Source of the DNA: Sulfuritalea sp.
Lineage (GTDB): Bacteria > Pseudomonadota > Gammaproteobacteria > Burkholderiales > Rhodocyclaceae
Assembly: GCA_030680805.1 (NCBI GenBank)
Contig: JAUXUK010000088.1
Span: 1 to 40,452, forward strand
DNA length: 40,452 bases
Reading direction: 5' to 3'
Below are positions 8,061-16,472 of the stretch, piece by piece. The notes below the pieces were generated by a model. The model made no database searches. It was not told the origin of the DNA and saw only the letters and a program-made list of their open reading frames with translations. The number at the start of each line of letters is the position of its first letter. Position 1 is the stretch's first letter. The translations under genes were made by a program, and so were the position numbers.

Positions 8061-8389
8061 TGCGGAAACCCGGTCATCAGCTTCGCCACGATCCACTGCG
8101 CCTCGTCTTCCGCGAGGAAGCGGTGCCAGGGCGGCATCGGCGTCCCCGGCCGGCCATAAACGATGGTGGCCACCAAGCTTTCCGCCGGTTTGTCGGCGAG
8201 CGTCGCCGGCAACAGTGCCGGCCCCAAGCCGCCCTGCAGGGTCAGGCCGTGACAGGAACCGCAGTCCTGGCGCACGAGGTGCACCAGTTCCTTCTGCCGC
8301 GCCGGCGAAGGCTCGGCCGCCGCCACCGACGCCACGCAGGCCAGCAGCAGCGCGGCGGCGATGGAGCCGTCGATGCCGCTATTCGACAT
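8057..8389 (-). CDS. nirC: Monoheme cytochrome c NirC
   Basis: This is a 110-residue periplasmic class I cytochrome with a Sec signal (IAAALLLACVASVAAA) and one heme site CGSCH, followed by LTLQGGLGPALLP and a likely Met ligand in GTPMPPWHRFL. NirC is an electron partner linked to NirS maturation or electron supply. The gene overlaps the upstream cupredoxin by 11 bp and the downstream nirF by 4 bp, so it sits within a tightly coupled unit. The short length and position directly before nirF favour NirC over a generic c551/NirM, although a combined role is possible. Confidence 0.82.
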   Translation of the reverse strand: MSNSGIDGSIAAALLLACVASVAAAEPSPARQKELVHLVRQDCGSCHGLTLQGGLGPALLPATLADKPAESLVATIVYGRPGTPMPPWHRFLAEDEAQWIVAKLMTGFPQ

Positions 8390-8708
8390 GGACCACGCCC
8401 TTCATTTCGGGGTGCGGTCCGCAGGTGTATTCGTAGCGGCCGGAAGCCTGGAAGCGCCGCTCCCAACTTTCGCCGGGGAACATGCGCGTTGACTCGAGCC
8501 CGTTTTCCGCCGGAAACAGCACCGAATGACTGGTGCGCCGCTCGTTGTTGACCCACTTCACGGTATCGCCCACCTTGATGCGCACTTCGGCCGGTGTGTA
8601 CTTGTACTCGGCCATATTCACGGTCACCGTCTGCTGCGCGGCGACGCAAACGGAAAAGAGCGCCAGCAGGGCTGGCACTCTTTTCATCATCGAACCGAGT
8701 CCGCTCAT
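8379..8708 (-). CDS. Type 1 copper protein (plastocyanin/pseudoazurin-like cupredoxin)
   Basis: This is a 109-residue exported blue copper protein. The signal peptide is VPALLALFSVCVAA. The copper ligands are visible: the first His in RRTSHSVLF, then the C-terminal loop YTCGPHPEM supplying Cys, His and Met. The fold motif MAEYKYTPAEVRIKVGDTV is typical of plastocyanin-like domains. Starts at 8708 and 8690 are both possible and neither has a strong ribosome site; the stop of the upstream cytochrome is just before. Cupredoxins are alternative electron donors to cytochrome cd1 nitrite reductase, so this copy inside the nir operon is a likely NirS donor (inference). Confidence 0.85.
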   Translation of the reverse strand: MSGLGSMMKRVPALLALFSVCVAAQQTVTVNMAEYKYTPAEVRIKVGDTVKWVNNERRTSHSVLFPAENGLESTRMFPGESWERRFQASGRYEYTCGPHPEMKGVVHVE

Positions 8709-8722
8709 GGCGGGAACGAGTC

Positions 8723-9547
8723 CTACTGCTTGGTCACCTTGATGTCGCCGTCGGCGCCGATGCCCAGCGTGTAGCCCATGGACACATGATGGAAGCGACC
8801 GCTGGCGTTGTCGGCGTGGACGGCGAAGCCGAATGGCACGGTCTTGCCCTCGCCCGGGTTCTTGCGGGTGAAGGTCAGCGTGTAGCCATCGCCGCTCTTG
8901 CCGCCCTCGACCTTGGCGCCGGTGGTGCCGCCGCTCATCTTGCGCTCGGTGGTGACGCTGCCGTCGGAGACCTTGTTGCCCTTGCTCGCCCACTGCACCA
9001 GTTCGTAAGCGCCCTCCTTGGTGTACTTGGTCTTCTTGTCATCGGCGCCGGGCATGGTGCGCGCGTCGTTATGGCAGGAGGCCCAGCAGCCGACCTGGGT
9101 GCCCTGCGGCACCTTGGCGTCGCCGAACATCAGCGTGGCCTTGACTTCGTTGTCCTTGTCGCCCTTGTCGGCGCCGCCGGCGGGGGCCTTGAAGCTGAGG
9201 CGGATGTAAAGATTGGCCGCATCGTAGGCAGTCTGCATGGAGACCGGGAAGTTCAGCGTCTTTGGCGCCGCCTTGGGCTCGAGTTCCTTGTCGGCGATGC
9301 GCTTCATGTTGAAGTTCAGGCCACCCTTTTCCTCGTGGCAGCCAACGCAGCTTTCGCCCTTGCGCATACCGGCAGTACCACTGTGGTCCGACTTCTTGGC
9401 GATCCACTCCATGGGGGTGACACCGGGATGGAATACCTGGATGTCGCGCTTGGGCACCTTGCTCCAGTCGGGAGCGGCGAACGCTGCATGGGTGCCAAGA
9501 GCCAACAAGGCGCCGACGACCGCGGTGGAGACGATGGACTTGCTCAT
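8723..9547 (-). CDS. Exported heme protein with EB_dh-like domain, CxxCH and unusual CX3CH sites
   Basis: This is a 274-residue protein with a clear Sec signal (VVGALLALGTHAAFA) and GAGAGGAGCAAC before the start. It carries one normal heme site CVGCH (residues 67-71) and a CWASCH site (154-159) with three residues between the cysteines. The C-terminal half (YTLTFTRKNPGEGKTVPFG, HHVSMGYTLG) resembles the heme-binding domain of ethylbenzene dehydrogenase/DMSO-reductase gamma subunits, which is a beta sandwich. It lies between nirT and the cupredoxin, so it is probably a redox partner in nitrite reduction. The domain call is from pattern memory; the function is unknown. Confidence 0.7.
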   Translation of the reverse strand: MSKSIVSTAVVGALLALGTHAAFAAPDWSKVPKRDIQVFHPGVTPMEWIAKKSDHSGTAGMRKGESCVGCHEEKGGLNFNMKRIADKELEPKAAPKTLNFPVSMQTAYDAANLYIRLSFKAPAGGADKGDKDNEVKATLMFGDAKVPQGTQVGCWASCHNDARTMPGADDKKTKYTKEGAYELVQWASKGNKVSDGSVTTERKMSGGTTGAKVEGGKSGDGYTLTFTRKNPGEGKTVPFGFAVHADNASGRFHHVSMGYTLGIGADGDIKVTKQ

Positions 9548-9608
9548 TTGTTGCTCCTCTCGAACGATAAGTACAAATAGTAACGCATGACCCGGTCAGG
9601 ACGATGAC

Positions 9609-10199
9609 TCACTCGTCGTCGTCTTCCTTCATGCCCTTGGGCTTGGTATGGGCGATGCCCTTGTGGCAGTCGATGCAGGTCTTCTTCTCGGACAGGCCGA
9701 TCTTGTGCATTTTGGCGCCGCGCAGCTTCTGCTTCTCGACATCCATGGCGTCGAAGCTGTGGCAGTTGCGGCATTCGCGCGAATCGTTGGCCTTCATGCG
9801 CGCCCACTCGCTCTCGGCCATCTGCAGTCGGTGCGCATTGAACTTCTCGGGCGTGTCGATGATACCGGTCATCTTGCCCCAGAGTTCCTTGCTCGCCTGG
9901 ATCTTGCGAATCATCTTGTGCGTCCAGTCCTTGGGCACATGACAGTCGGAACAGACGGCGCGTACGCCGGTGCGATTCGTGTAATGGATGGTCTTCTTGT
10001 ACTCGACATAGACGTTGTCGCGCATCTCGTGACAGCCGATGCAAAACTCCATGGTATTGGTGGCTTCCATCCCGGTGTTGAAGCCACCCCAGAAGAAGAT
10101 ACCGGAGAAGAAGCCGACCACCAGCAGGCTCAGCAGCGAATACTTCGCGCTCGGTCGCCGGATCATCGCCAGGAAGCCAGAAATCTTGTTATCTGCCAT
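9609..10199 (-). CDS. nirT: NapC/NirT-type tetraheme quinol dehydrogenase
   Basis: This is a 196-residue inner-membrane cytochrome that takes electrons from quinol and passes them to periplasmic reductases without the bc1 complex. One N-terminal helix (YSLLSLLVVGFFSGIFFWGG) anchors it. Four heme sites follow: CIGCH, CSDCH, CRNCH and CIDCH, with family stretches NTMEFCIGCHEMRD and HYTNRTGVRAVCSDCHVP. The start at 10199 has GGGGATAG upstream; a longer reading frame would cross the hairpin after nirS. The acidic tail KEDDDE is typical. Its place just after nirS favours NirT over NapC. Confidence 0.9.
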   Translation of the reverse strand: MADNKISGFLAMIRRPSAKYSLLSLLVVGFFSGIFFWGGFNTGMEATNTMEFCIGCHEMRDNVYVEYKKTIHYTNRTGVRAVCSDCHVPKDWTHKMIRKIQASKELWGKMTGIIDTPEKFNAHRLQMAESEWARMKANDSRECRNCHSFDAMDVEKQKLRGAKMHKIGLSEKKTCIDCHKGIAHTKPKGMKEDDDE

Positions 10200-10242
10200 G
10201 AAACTATCCCCTATGCCATCAGTGGTTTCTAAAGACCCATAT

Positions 10243-10268
10243 GATAAAGGGGCTTGCGCCCCTTTATC
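10243..10268. terminator. Strong hairpin between nirS and nirT
   Basis: A perfect 11-bp stem, GATAAAGGGGC with GCCCCTTTATC, closes over a TTGC loop just after the nirS stop. There is no good T-run downstream on the minus strand, so it may be a partial terminator or an mRNA 3'-end stabiliser that raises nirS over the downstream genes. Confidence 0.6.
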
Positions 10269-10294
10269 CTTGCTGCCGATCAAGTTTCGATCGC

Positions 10295-11974
10295 TTAGAA
10301 GATGTCCTTCATGGTGTTGTAGACGTTGAACTTGCCGGTCGGGGTGATCATCTTCGGATCGGTAATCACCTTCTTCAGCTTGAGCGTCTTGTCGTCATAC
10401 ACAACGATGGCGGACTGGTCGGTCTTGCCACCCCAGAGGGAGATCCAGACTTCGGTACCATCCTTGTTGTACTCCTGATGCACCGCACGACGCAGCGCCT
10501 TGGTCACCGGCAGGCCGGAATCCTTGGCAACGTCGATCTTGACCGGCGGCTTGGACAGATCCTTGATGTCGTACACATAGTTCACCTCGGCGTTCTCAAG
10601 CTCGGGGTTCATCGGCATGTCGGCCCACAGGTGCGTGGAGTTCGGGTGCGTCTTGACGAACAGATTGCCCGCGCCCGGCATCTTCAGCTCTTCGACGACC
10701 TTCCAGTTGTACTGCTTGTACTTGGCGTACTTCTTGTCGTCAGTCGGGGTGGAGATCAGCGAAACCACGGCATCGCCAAGGTGACCGGTGGCCCAGACGG
10801 GACCAAACTTCGGATGGATGAAGTTGGCGCCACGACCCGGGTGGGGGATCTTCTTGGTGTCGACCAGGGCGGCCAGCTTGCCGGTCTTGGTGTCAACCGC
10901 GGCAACCTTGTGCGAGGCGTTCGCCGCAACCAGGAAGTAGCGCTTGGTGTAGTCCCAGCCGCCGTCGTGCAGGAACTTGGCGGAGTTGATCGTGGTTTCC
11001 TTGAGGTTGTTGATGTCCGAGTAGTCAACCAGCTTGATCATGCCGGTTTCCTTCACGTTCACCACCCACTCCGGCTTGATGTGCGAAGCCACAATGGAGG
11101 CTACGCGCGGCTCGGGGTGATACTCGCCATCCACGGTCATGCCACGGGTCGAAACGACCTTCAACGGCTCAAGCGTACCGCCGTCCATGATCGAGTACTG
11201 GGGCGGCCAGTAACCACCACCCACCAGATACTTGTCTTCGTAACCCTTGAATTTCGAAACATCCACCGAGCGGGCATCGGAACCCAGACGGATCGAGGCA
11301 ACCGTCGTCGGCTTCTCGAACCACAGGTCGATCATCGTTACCAGACCGTCGCGGCCCACGGTGTAGACATAGCGACCCGACGCGGACATGCGCGAGATAT
11401 GCACGGCATAACCCGTCTTCAGAATGTGCCAGATCTGCTTGGTGTCGCCGTCGATCAGGGCCAACTCGCCGGTGTCGCGCAGGGTGGTGGCGAAGACGTT
11501 GGCCAGGTTGATCTTGTTCATCTGCTTGGTCGGACGGTCCTTGACCGGAACGATCAGCTTCCAGGAATCCTTCATGTCCTTGAGGCTGAACTCCGGCGGT
11601 ACATCCGGCGTGTTCTGGATGTAGCGGGCCATCAGGTTGATTTCATCCTTGGTCAGGATGTCGTCGTAGTTGACCATGCCGCCGTCGGTGCCGAAGGCGA
11701 TGACCTTTTCCAGGCGCGTGGTACCCAGCTTGAGCATCCCGCCCTCGCTGACCTTGCCGTCCTTGTCGGTCTTCTTCCAGGCCGGCTCGAGGTTCTTGCC
11801 GGTGGCGCCCTTGCGCAACACGCCGTGGCAACCCGCGCAACGCTCGAAGTAGATCTTCGCGCCCTGCGCCTTTTCGGCTGCCGTCATCGCCGGCGCACCT
11901 TCCTGGGCAAACGCGCCACCCATGGCCCCAGCCATGGCAGAAACAGCAAACATCCCGAGTAACTTCCGTTTCAT
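10295..11974 (-). CDS. nirS: Cytochrome cd1 nitrite reductase
   Basis: NirS reduces nitrite to nitric oxide in the periplasm. The 559-residue length is typical. There is a Sec signal (residues 1-23) and then a cytochrome c domain with CAGCH at 46-50. The eight-bladed heme d1 propeller carries the expected histidines: H192 in YAVHISRM, the likely proximal d1 ligand, and catalytic H298 (ASHIKPEW) and H336 (FLHDGGWDY). AAAGGAGAGG precedes the start. An FNR/DNR box at 12074-12087 lies about 105 bp upstream. It heads the nir operon running leftwards. Confidence 0.97.
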   Translation of the reverse strand: MKRKLLGMFAVSAMAGAMGGAFAQEGAPAMTAAEKAQGAKIYFERCAGCHGVLRKGATGKNLEPAWKKTDKDGKVSEGGMLKLGTTRLEKVIAFGTDGGMVNYDDILTKDEINLMARYIQNTPDVPPEFSLKDMKDSWKLIVPVKDRPTKQMNKINLANVFATTLRDTGELALIDGDTKQIWHILKTGYAVHISRMSASGRYVYTVGRDGLVTMIDLWFEKPTTVASIRLGSDARSVDVSKFKGYEDKYLVGGGYWPPQYSIMDGGTLEPLKVVSTRGMTVDGEYHPEPRVASIVASHIKPEWVVNVKETGMIKLVDYSDINNLKETTINSAKFLHDGGWDYTKRYFLVAANASHKVAAVDTKTGKLAALVDTKKIPHPGRGANFIHPKFGPVWATGHLGDAVVSLISTPTDDKKYAKYKQYNWKVVEELKMPGAGNLFVKTHPNSTHLWADMPMNPELENAEVNYVYDIKDLSKPPVKIDVAKDSGLPVTKALRRAVHQEYNKDGTEVWISLWGGKTDQSAIVVYDDKTLKLKKVITDPKMITPTGKFNVYNTMKDIF

Positions 11975-12073
11975 CTACCTCTCCTTTTTGTGAACAATAC
12001 GTCCCTGAGTCGGAACAGTGGAAATCTTACAGCAGAACAGGTGCTAGGCTGCGCGCGAGCCCCCTGGCTGTCC

Positions 12074-12087
12074 TTGACTAAAGTCAA
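12074..12087. promoter_or_regulatory. FNR/DNR-type box upstream of nirS
   Basis: TTGACTAAAGTCAA is a perfect dyad (TTGAC-N4-GTCAA) centred about 106 bp before the nirS start, a suitable place for class II activation with a leader of about 65 nt. The dyad is directly visible; NO- or anaerobiosis-dependent control is known for such boxes, and the exact regulator is inferred. Confidence 0.75.
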
Positions 12088-12187
12088 CTCCAGCAGCTTT
12101 TTTGACGACTTTATTTCAAATTTCAACATTAGGCCAGTGCGGGCGACGAATGGTGAAAACTGCCGCCATGGCCACGATCAGGTTTGG

Positions 12188-12193
12188 TACAAT
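12188..12193 (+). promoter_or_regulatory. Possible -10 element before the B12 riboswitch
   Basis: TACAAT lies just ahead of the riboswitch, but no convincing -35 hexamer is seen at the right distance. It is a weak candidate promoter for the btu operon. Confidence 0.3.
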
Positions 12194-12199
12194 TCGCCC

Positions 12200-12378
12200 C
12201 GTTCGTGGTGCCCGTGCATGGTTTTCATGCCGGGTGAAACGGGAAGCCGGTGAGACCTAGACAGTCGATTCCGGCGCTGCCCCCGCAACGGTAAGGAAGT
12301 GCGGGTTCATCAAGATGCCACTGGGTACGACCCGGGAAGGCGATGAACCAAGACTTCCAAGCCCGGAGACCGGCCAAG
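12200..12378 (+). ncRNA. Cobalamin riboswitch upstream of btuB
   Basis: This is a coenzyme-B12-sensing leader RNA. Conserved parts appear in order: GGTGCCCG and GGGAAGCCGGTGAGA, then GCGCTGCCCCCGCAACGGTAAG, then GCCACTGG, the B12-box region CCCGGGAAGGC, and the closing CCCGGAGACCGGCC. The long leader (about 140 nt from its end to the btuB start) leaves room for an expression platform. With enough cobalamin it should shut off the receptor and transport genes downstream. Ends are approximate. Confidence 0.93.
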
Positions 12379-12515
12379 GACAAACCAGCGAATGCGTTGC
12401 GGGGTTGCGACGTGCCGGGGGTTTGTGCCGACCCCGAGCATCACCCTGACCTCCCAAGCATTCTTTCGCCACCTACCGGCCGCGGGGACGCTCGCCGGAG
12501 TTCGGGAGTTATTTC

Positions 12516-14456
12516 ATGTACCAGCGTTTCATCATCGCCGCCTGCGCGGCAAGCCCGCTTTTCCCTTTTGCTTCAATCGCCGCGGATGATCTGGCGGCCG
12601 TCGTCGTCACCGCTACCCGCTTTGCCGGAAGCCCCGGCCCCACCGCGGCCGGATCAACGGTAATCACCGCCGCCGCCATCGCCCGGTCCTCGGCGACCAG
12701 CATCCCGGAGATACTGTCCAAACTCGGCGGCGTCCACGTGCGCAACAGTTCGGGCGATACCAACTGGCAGATCGACTTGCGTGGCTTCGGCATGTCCGGC
12801 GATCAGAATACCCTGATCCTGCTTGACGGCCGGCGCATGAGCGAAAACGAGCTGACACCGGCCCGCCTCGCCTCGATTCCCCTGAACGCGATCGATCGCA
12901 TCGAGATTGTGCGCGGTTCGGGCGCAGTCCTCTACGGCGGTGGCGCGACCGCCGGAACCATCAACATCATCACGCGTACTCCGGGAAGCGAAGGCACTCG
13001 TGTGTCTGCGCGTGCGGCCTACGGCGACTATGGAACCAGCGATGTCCGCGCCACGGTCGAGCTTGCCAACGAGAACCTGGGCATGCTGCTGCACGCCAAC
13101 CGCTACGTGTCATCAAACTACCGGGTGAACAACCATGATCGCGAAGACAAATTCGATGGCGTCGTGCGCTGGCATGATGCGATGTCCAGCGCAGCGCTGC
13201 GCTTTGGCAGCAGCCGGCAGAAGATCCGTTTCCCCGGCGCTCGGACTGCCGCGCAACTGGCAGCAGATCCCGCCGGATCGACGACGCAGAATGACCGCGG
13301 ACTGACCGATACCTGGAATATCGGAATCGGCGGGACACGATCCGTCGGGATCGGCGAACTGGCGATTGATATCGACTACCGCAACAAGAAGGCAAGCAAC
13401 AAATTCCCCGCATCGGGCTCGGCAAACGATACGGACTCGGATACCTTCACCGTCAGCCCGCGGCTGCGCATTCCGCATCAGAACGGCAGCCTGATCCTGG
13501 GCATCGACAGTTCACGCTGGACTTACGGCAACGTCGACCTGTTCGGGCGCGCCAATGCCAACCAGACCAACGACGCGTTCTACGCGCAGGAAACCTGGAT
13601 GGCCACAGAGGGCACGGAAGTCGGTGCGGGGCTGCGAACCAGCTCGCACCGGGACAGCTTCTCGCGGCCCGCCGCCACCGCTCGCCGCACCACGCTGAAT
13701 GCCTTCGAACTTTCGCTGAGACAGCGTTTGACTGCGACCTGGGATGCCTATGGCAAGTGGGGCCAAAGCTTCCGGGTGGCTACGGCCAACGAAAACTACA
13801 GCGTGTTTACAGGTACCGTTTCGCTGCTGCAGCCTCAGAAATCACATGATGCGGAAGTCGGCGTGGAATACCGTACCCGGTCTGCACGGATTCGCGCGAC
13901 AGCGTTTGCCGCGTATCTGACGAACGAAATCCACTTGCTGGTCCTGAACGGTACGCCAACCTACGGGTTTGGCAGCAACGCCAACCTGTCGCCAACCCAG
14001 CGCAGCGGATTCGAACTCGACGGCACCTGGCAGCCGCAAGCCGCCCTGACCCTGGGAGCGAGCTATCGTCGCACCCAGGCCAGCTTCCGCTCGGGCAGCT
14101 ACGACGGAATCAATCTGGCCGGCAAGGATGTCCCCCTGGTACCGCGTCAATTGCTGACCCTGAATGCGACGTGGCGAATCGGCGAAGGGAGCACCATTGC
14201 TGCCAGCAGCCGGTACGTCGGCAGGCAACGCTATGACAACGACCAGATCAACAGCTTTGCCTTGATGCCTTCCTATAGCCTGTTTGATATCAAGTATTCC
14301 CATTCGACCGGAAACTGGACCTGGGGAGTATCGGCCGACAATATATTCAACAAGCGCTATTACAGTTATGGCATTCGCAACGGTGCCGGTACCAGCTTCA
14401 ATGCCTACCCCGAACTCGGGCGCAAGATAATGGTTTCCGGCGAACTCAAGATGTGA
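12516..14456 (+). CDS. btuB: TonB-dependent outer membrane cobalamin receptor, BtuB-type
   Basis: This is a 646-residue outer-membrane receptor for energy-dependent vitamin B12 uptake. It has a Sec signal (residues 1-22), a TonB box near residue 26 (AAVVVTATR), a plug domain with GDTNWQIDLRGFG, LILLDGRRM and IEIVRGSGAVLYGGGATAGTINI, and a 22-strand barrel ending in aromatic-flanked strands with the TonB-receptor C-terminal FNKRYYSYG. GGGAG precedes the start. The substrate follows from the cobalamin riboswitch ahead of it and btuCD behind it, not from the protein alone. Confidence 0.9.
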   Translation: MYQRFIIAACAASPLFPFASIAADDLAAVVVTATRFAGSPGPTAAGSTVITAAAIARSSATSIPEILSKLGGVHVRNSSGDTNWQIDLRGFGMSGDQNTLILLDGRRMSENELTPARLASIPLNAIDRIEIVRGSGAVLYGGGATAGTINIITRTPGSEGTRVSARAAYGDYGTSDVRATVELANENLGMLLHANRYVSSNYRVNNHDREDKFDGVVRWHDAMSSAALRFGSSRQKIRFPGARTAAQLAADPAGSTTQNDRGLTDTWNIGIGGTRSVGIGELAIDIDYRNKKASNKFPASGSANDTDSDTFTVSPRLRIPHQNGSLILGIDSSRWTYGNVDLFGRANANQTNDAFYAQETWMATEGTEVGAGLRTSSHRDSFSRPAATARRTTLNAFELSLRQRLTATWDAYGKWGQSFRVATANENYSVFTGTVSLLQPQKSHDAEVGVEYRTRSARIRATAFAAYLTNEIHLLVLNGTPTYGFGSNANLSPTQRSGFELDGTWQPQAALTLGASYRRTQASFRSGSYDGINLAGKDVPLVPRQLLTLNATWRIGEGSTIAASSRYVGRQRYDNDQINSFALMPSYSLFDIKYSHSTGNWTWGVSADNIFNKRYYSYGIRNGAGTSFNAYPELGRKIMVSGELKM

Positions 14457-14511
14457 CCCTGCGATGCCCTGCCTGCCGACTCCCACCGTTGCGCGCCGCG
14501 CCTGTTGATCC

Positions 14512-15516
14512 ATGCCTACCCGCCGTCGCGCCTTGTTCATCCTCGCCACCCTCGTCGGGTTGGCGTTGCTGAGCCTGGTCATCGCGTTGACCGCGGGCAG
14601 CCTGCCCGTATCGGCCGCCGATGTTGTCGGCGCACTGGGTGGGGAAAAGGGTGGCTTGGCGGTCGAGGTGATCCGGGGTCTGCGTCTGCCCCGCGCGCTG
14701 GCGGCATTTGCCTGCGGCGGCCTGCTGGCACTGGCCGGTGCGCTTATGCAGGTGTTGCTGCGCAACCCGCTGGCCGATCCCTATGTGCTGGGCATCTCGG
14801 GGGGCGCCGCGGTGGGAGCGCTGTCGGCCATGCTGGCCGGCCTCACGCTGGCCTTGATGAATCTCGCCGCTTTCGCCGGCGCCTTTGCCTCCATGCTATT
14901 GGTATTCGGCTTGGCCCACGGTGACAGCAGTTGGACGCGCTCACGCCTGCTGCTCACCGGCGTAATCGTCGCCGCCGGCTGTGGCGCAGCCGTCGCGCTG
15001 ATTCTCTCGATTGCACCTGAGGATGGGTTGCGTGGCATGTTGTTCTGGCTCATGGGGGATCTCGGCCACGCCATCAGTCCCTGGCCGGCGCTGCTGGTAC
15101 TGGCATTGGGGCTGCTCCTCGCGCTGCCCTTCGCCCGCGAACTCAACCTGCTGGCACGCGGCGATACGCTGGCTCAGGCGCTCGGCGTCTCGGTGGACCA
15201 CGTCAAGCACGGCATCTATGTGCTGGCATCACTGCTCACTGCCGTGGCGGTCACCACGGCGGGCAGCATCGGCTTCGTCGGCCTCGTGGTACCGCACCTG
15301 GTCCGGCTGGCCATGATCAAGCTGGGCTGGGGCAACGACCAGCGCCTGCTGCTGCCGGCCTCCGCCCTTGCAGGCGGCAGCCTGCTGGTATTGGCTGACA
15401 CGCTGGCGCGCACCGTGATCGCCCCGCAGCAGTTGCCCGTCGGCGTGCTGACCGCACTGCTCGGCGTGCCGGTGTTTCTTTTCCTGCTCGGGCGCCAGCC
15501 GAATGAGCGCCAGTGA
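14512..15516 (+). CDS. btuC: Cobalamin ABC transporter permease (FecCD family)
   Basis: This is a 334-residue inner-membrane permease with about ten helices. The FecCD/BtuC signature is clear: RLPRALAAFACGGLLALAG, LRNPLADPYVLGISGGAAVGA, then GSIGFVGLVVPHLVRL, the cytoplasmic loop that meets the ATPase. It follows btuB by about 55 bases and overlaps btuD by 14 bp, so the three form one transcription unit under the B12 riboswitch. An iron-siderophore substrate is possible from the family alone; the context makes cobalamin far likelier. Confidence 0.9.
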   Translation: MPTRRRALFILATLVGLALLSLVIALTAGSLPVSAADVVGALGGEKGGLAVEVIRGLRLPRALAAFACGGLLALAGALMQVLLRNPLADPYVLGISGGAAVGALSAMLAGLTLALMNLAAFAGAFASMLLVFGLAHGDSSWTRSRLLLTGVIVAAGCGAAVALILSIAPEDGLRGMLFWLMGDLGHAISPWPALLVLALGLLLALPFARELNLLARGDTLAQALGVSVDHVKHGIYVLASLLTAVAVTTAGSIGFVGLVVPHLVRLAMIKLGWGNDQRLLLPASALAGGSLLVLADTLARTVIAPQQLPVGVLTALLGVPVFLFLLGRQPNERQ

Positions 15517-16306
15517 GCCGGCCGTGAACAGGCCTTTGCTGGAAGCGGCCCACCTCGAGGTCAGCATCGGCGGCCATCGGGTCTGCAACAACCTTGACTG
15601 GCGCGTCGACGCGGGCGACTCGTGGGCCATTCTCGGCCGCAACGGCGTCGGCAAATCGACCCTGCTTGCCACCCTGGCCGGCTTGCGCGCGCAGCAAAGC
15701 GGCAGCCTCGGCATCTCCGGCCTCGCGCTGCCGCACTCGAAGCAAGGCGCCGGCGCTCGGGCAATGGCCCGGGTCCGCGGCTACCTGTCGCAACACCAGA
15801 TAGACCCCTTCGCCTCCACCGTGATGGAGACCGTGCTGGTCGGTCGCCACCCCCATCTGGGCCGCTGGGATTGGGAGTCGGCCGATGACCGCCGTATTGC
15901 CGGAGCGGCGCTCGATGAGGTGGATCTGGCCGGCTTTGCCGAACGCGAAGTGCAAACGCTGTCCGGCGGCGAACGCCAGCGACTGGCCGTGGCGCAACTA
16001 CTGGCACAGCAGCCGCAACTGTTCCTGCTCGACGAACCGCTGACCCACCTCGATTTGTCGCACCAGGTTGCGGTGATGGACCTGTTTGCCCGCCGCGCGG
16101 CGGCGGGCGCGGCCATCGTCGCCGTATTGCACGATCCGGGCTTCGCCGCCCGCTACTGCAGCAAGGCCCTGCTGCTGTTCGGCGACGGCGAATGGCTGGC
16201 CGGCCCCGCCGGTGACGTCATTACCGAGGCCAGCCTGACCCGCCTCTACGGCCATCCGCTGCGCGAAGTTTCCGCCGATAGCCGACGCTGGTTCGTGCCC
16301 TGCTAA
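15503..16306 (+). CDS. btuD: Cobalamin ABC transporter ATP-binding protein
   Basis: This is a 267-residue ABC ATPase. Walker A is GRNGVGKST (about residues 46-54), the Q-loop is in YLSQHQ, the signature is LSGGERQRLAVAQLL, Walker B is LFLLDEPLTHLD, and the switch His is in VLHDPGFA. It overlaps btuC by 14 bp. With BtuC and the periplasmic BtuF (17606-18487, minus strand) it completes a B12 importer. Confidence 0.9.
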   Translation: MSASEPAVNRPLLEAAHLEVSIGGHRVCNNLDWRVDAGDSWAILGRNGVGKSTLLATLAGLRAQQSGSLGISGLALPHSKQGAGARAMARVRGYLSQHQIDPFASTVMETVLVGRHPHLGRWDWESADDRRIAGAALDEVDLAGFAEREVQTLSGGERQRLAVAQLLAQQPQLFLLDEPLTHLDLSHQVAVMDLFARRAAAGAAIVAVLHDPGFAARYCSKALLLFGDGEWLAGPAGDVITEASLTRLYGHPLREVSADSRRWFVPC

Positions 16307-16472
16307 GAATCCCCTGACGTTTGCCCAGTCTTTCGATAGAGTAGCGAGTATCGACTCGCCGGGGGAGGCAAAGCGGACCGTCACCCTGGCTTGACCGTGA
16401 ACGGTATATTCGGCTCTGGCAGAATGGCCATCTTCCCACCCGCCACAGAACAGAGACACAGGACAACACGCG

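Noticed and set aside
5811..8159. Very long plus-strand open frame opposite nirG, nirDL and nirF
   Set aside because: Same reason: the minus strand codes recognised nir proteins with overlapping starts and stops; the plus frame has no family features.
16395..16420. TTGACC and TATATT before dksA as a sigma-70 promoter
   Set aside because: The spacing between the two boxes is about 8 bases, far too short for -35 and -10 elements.
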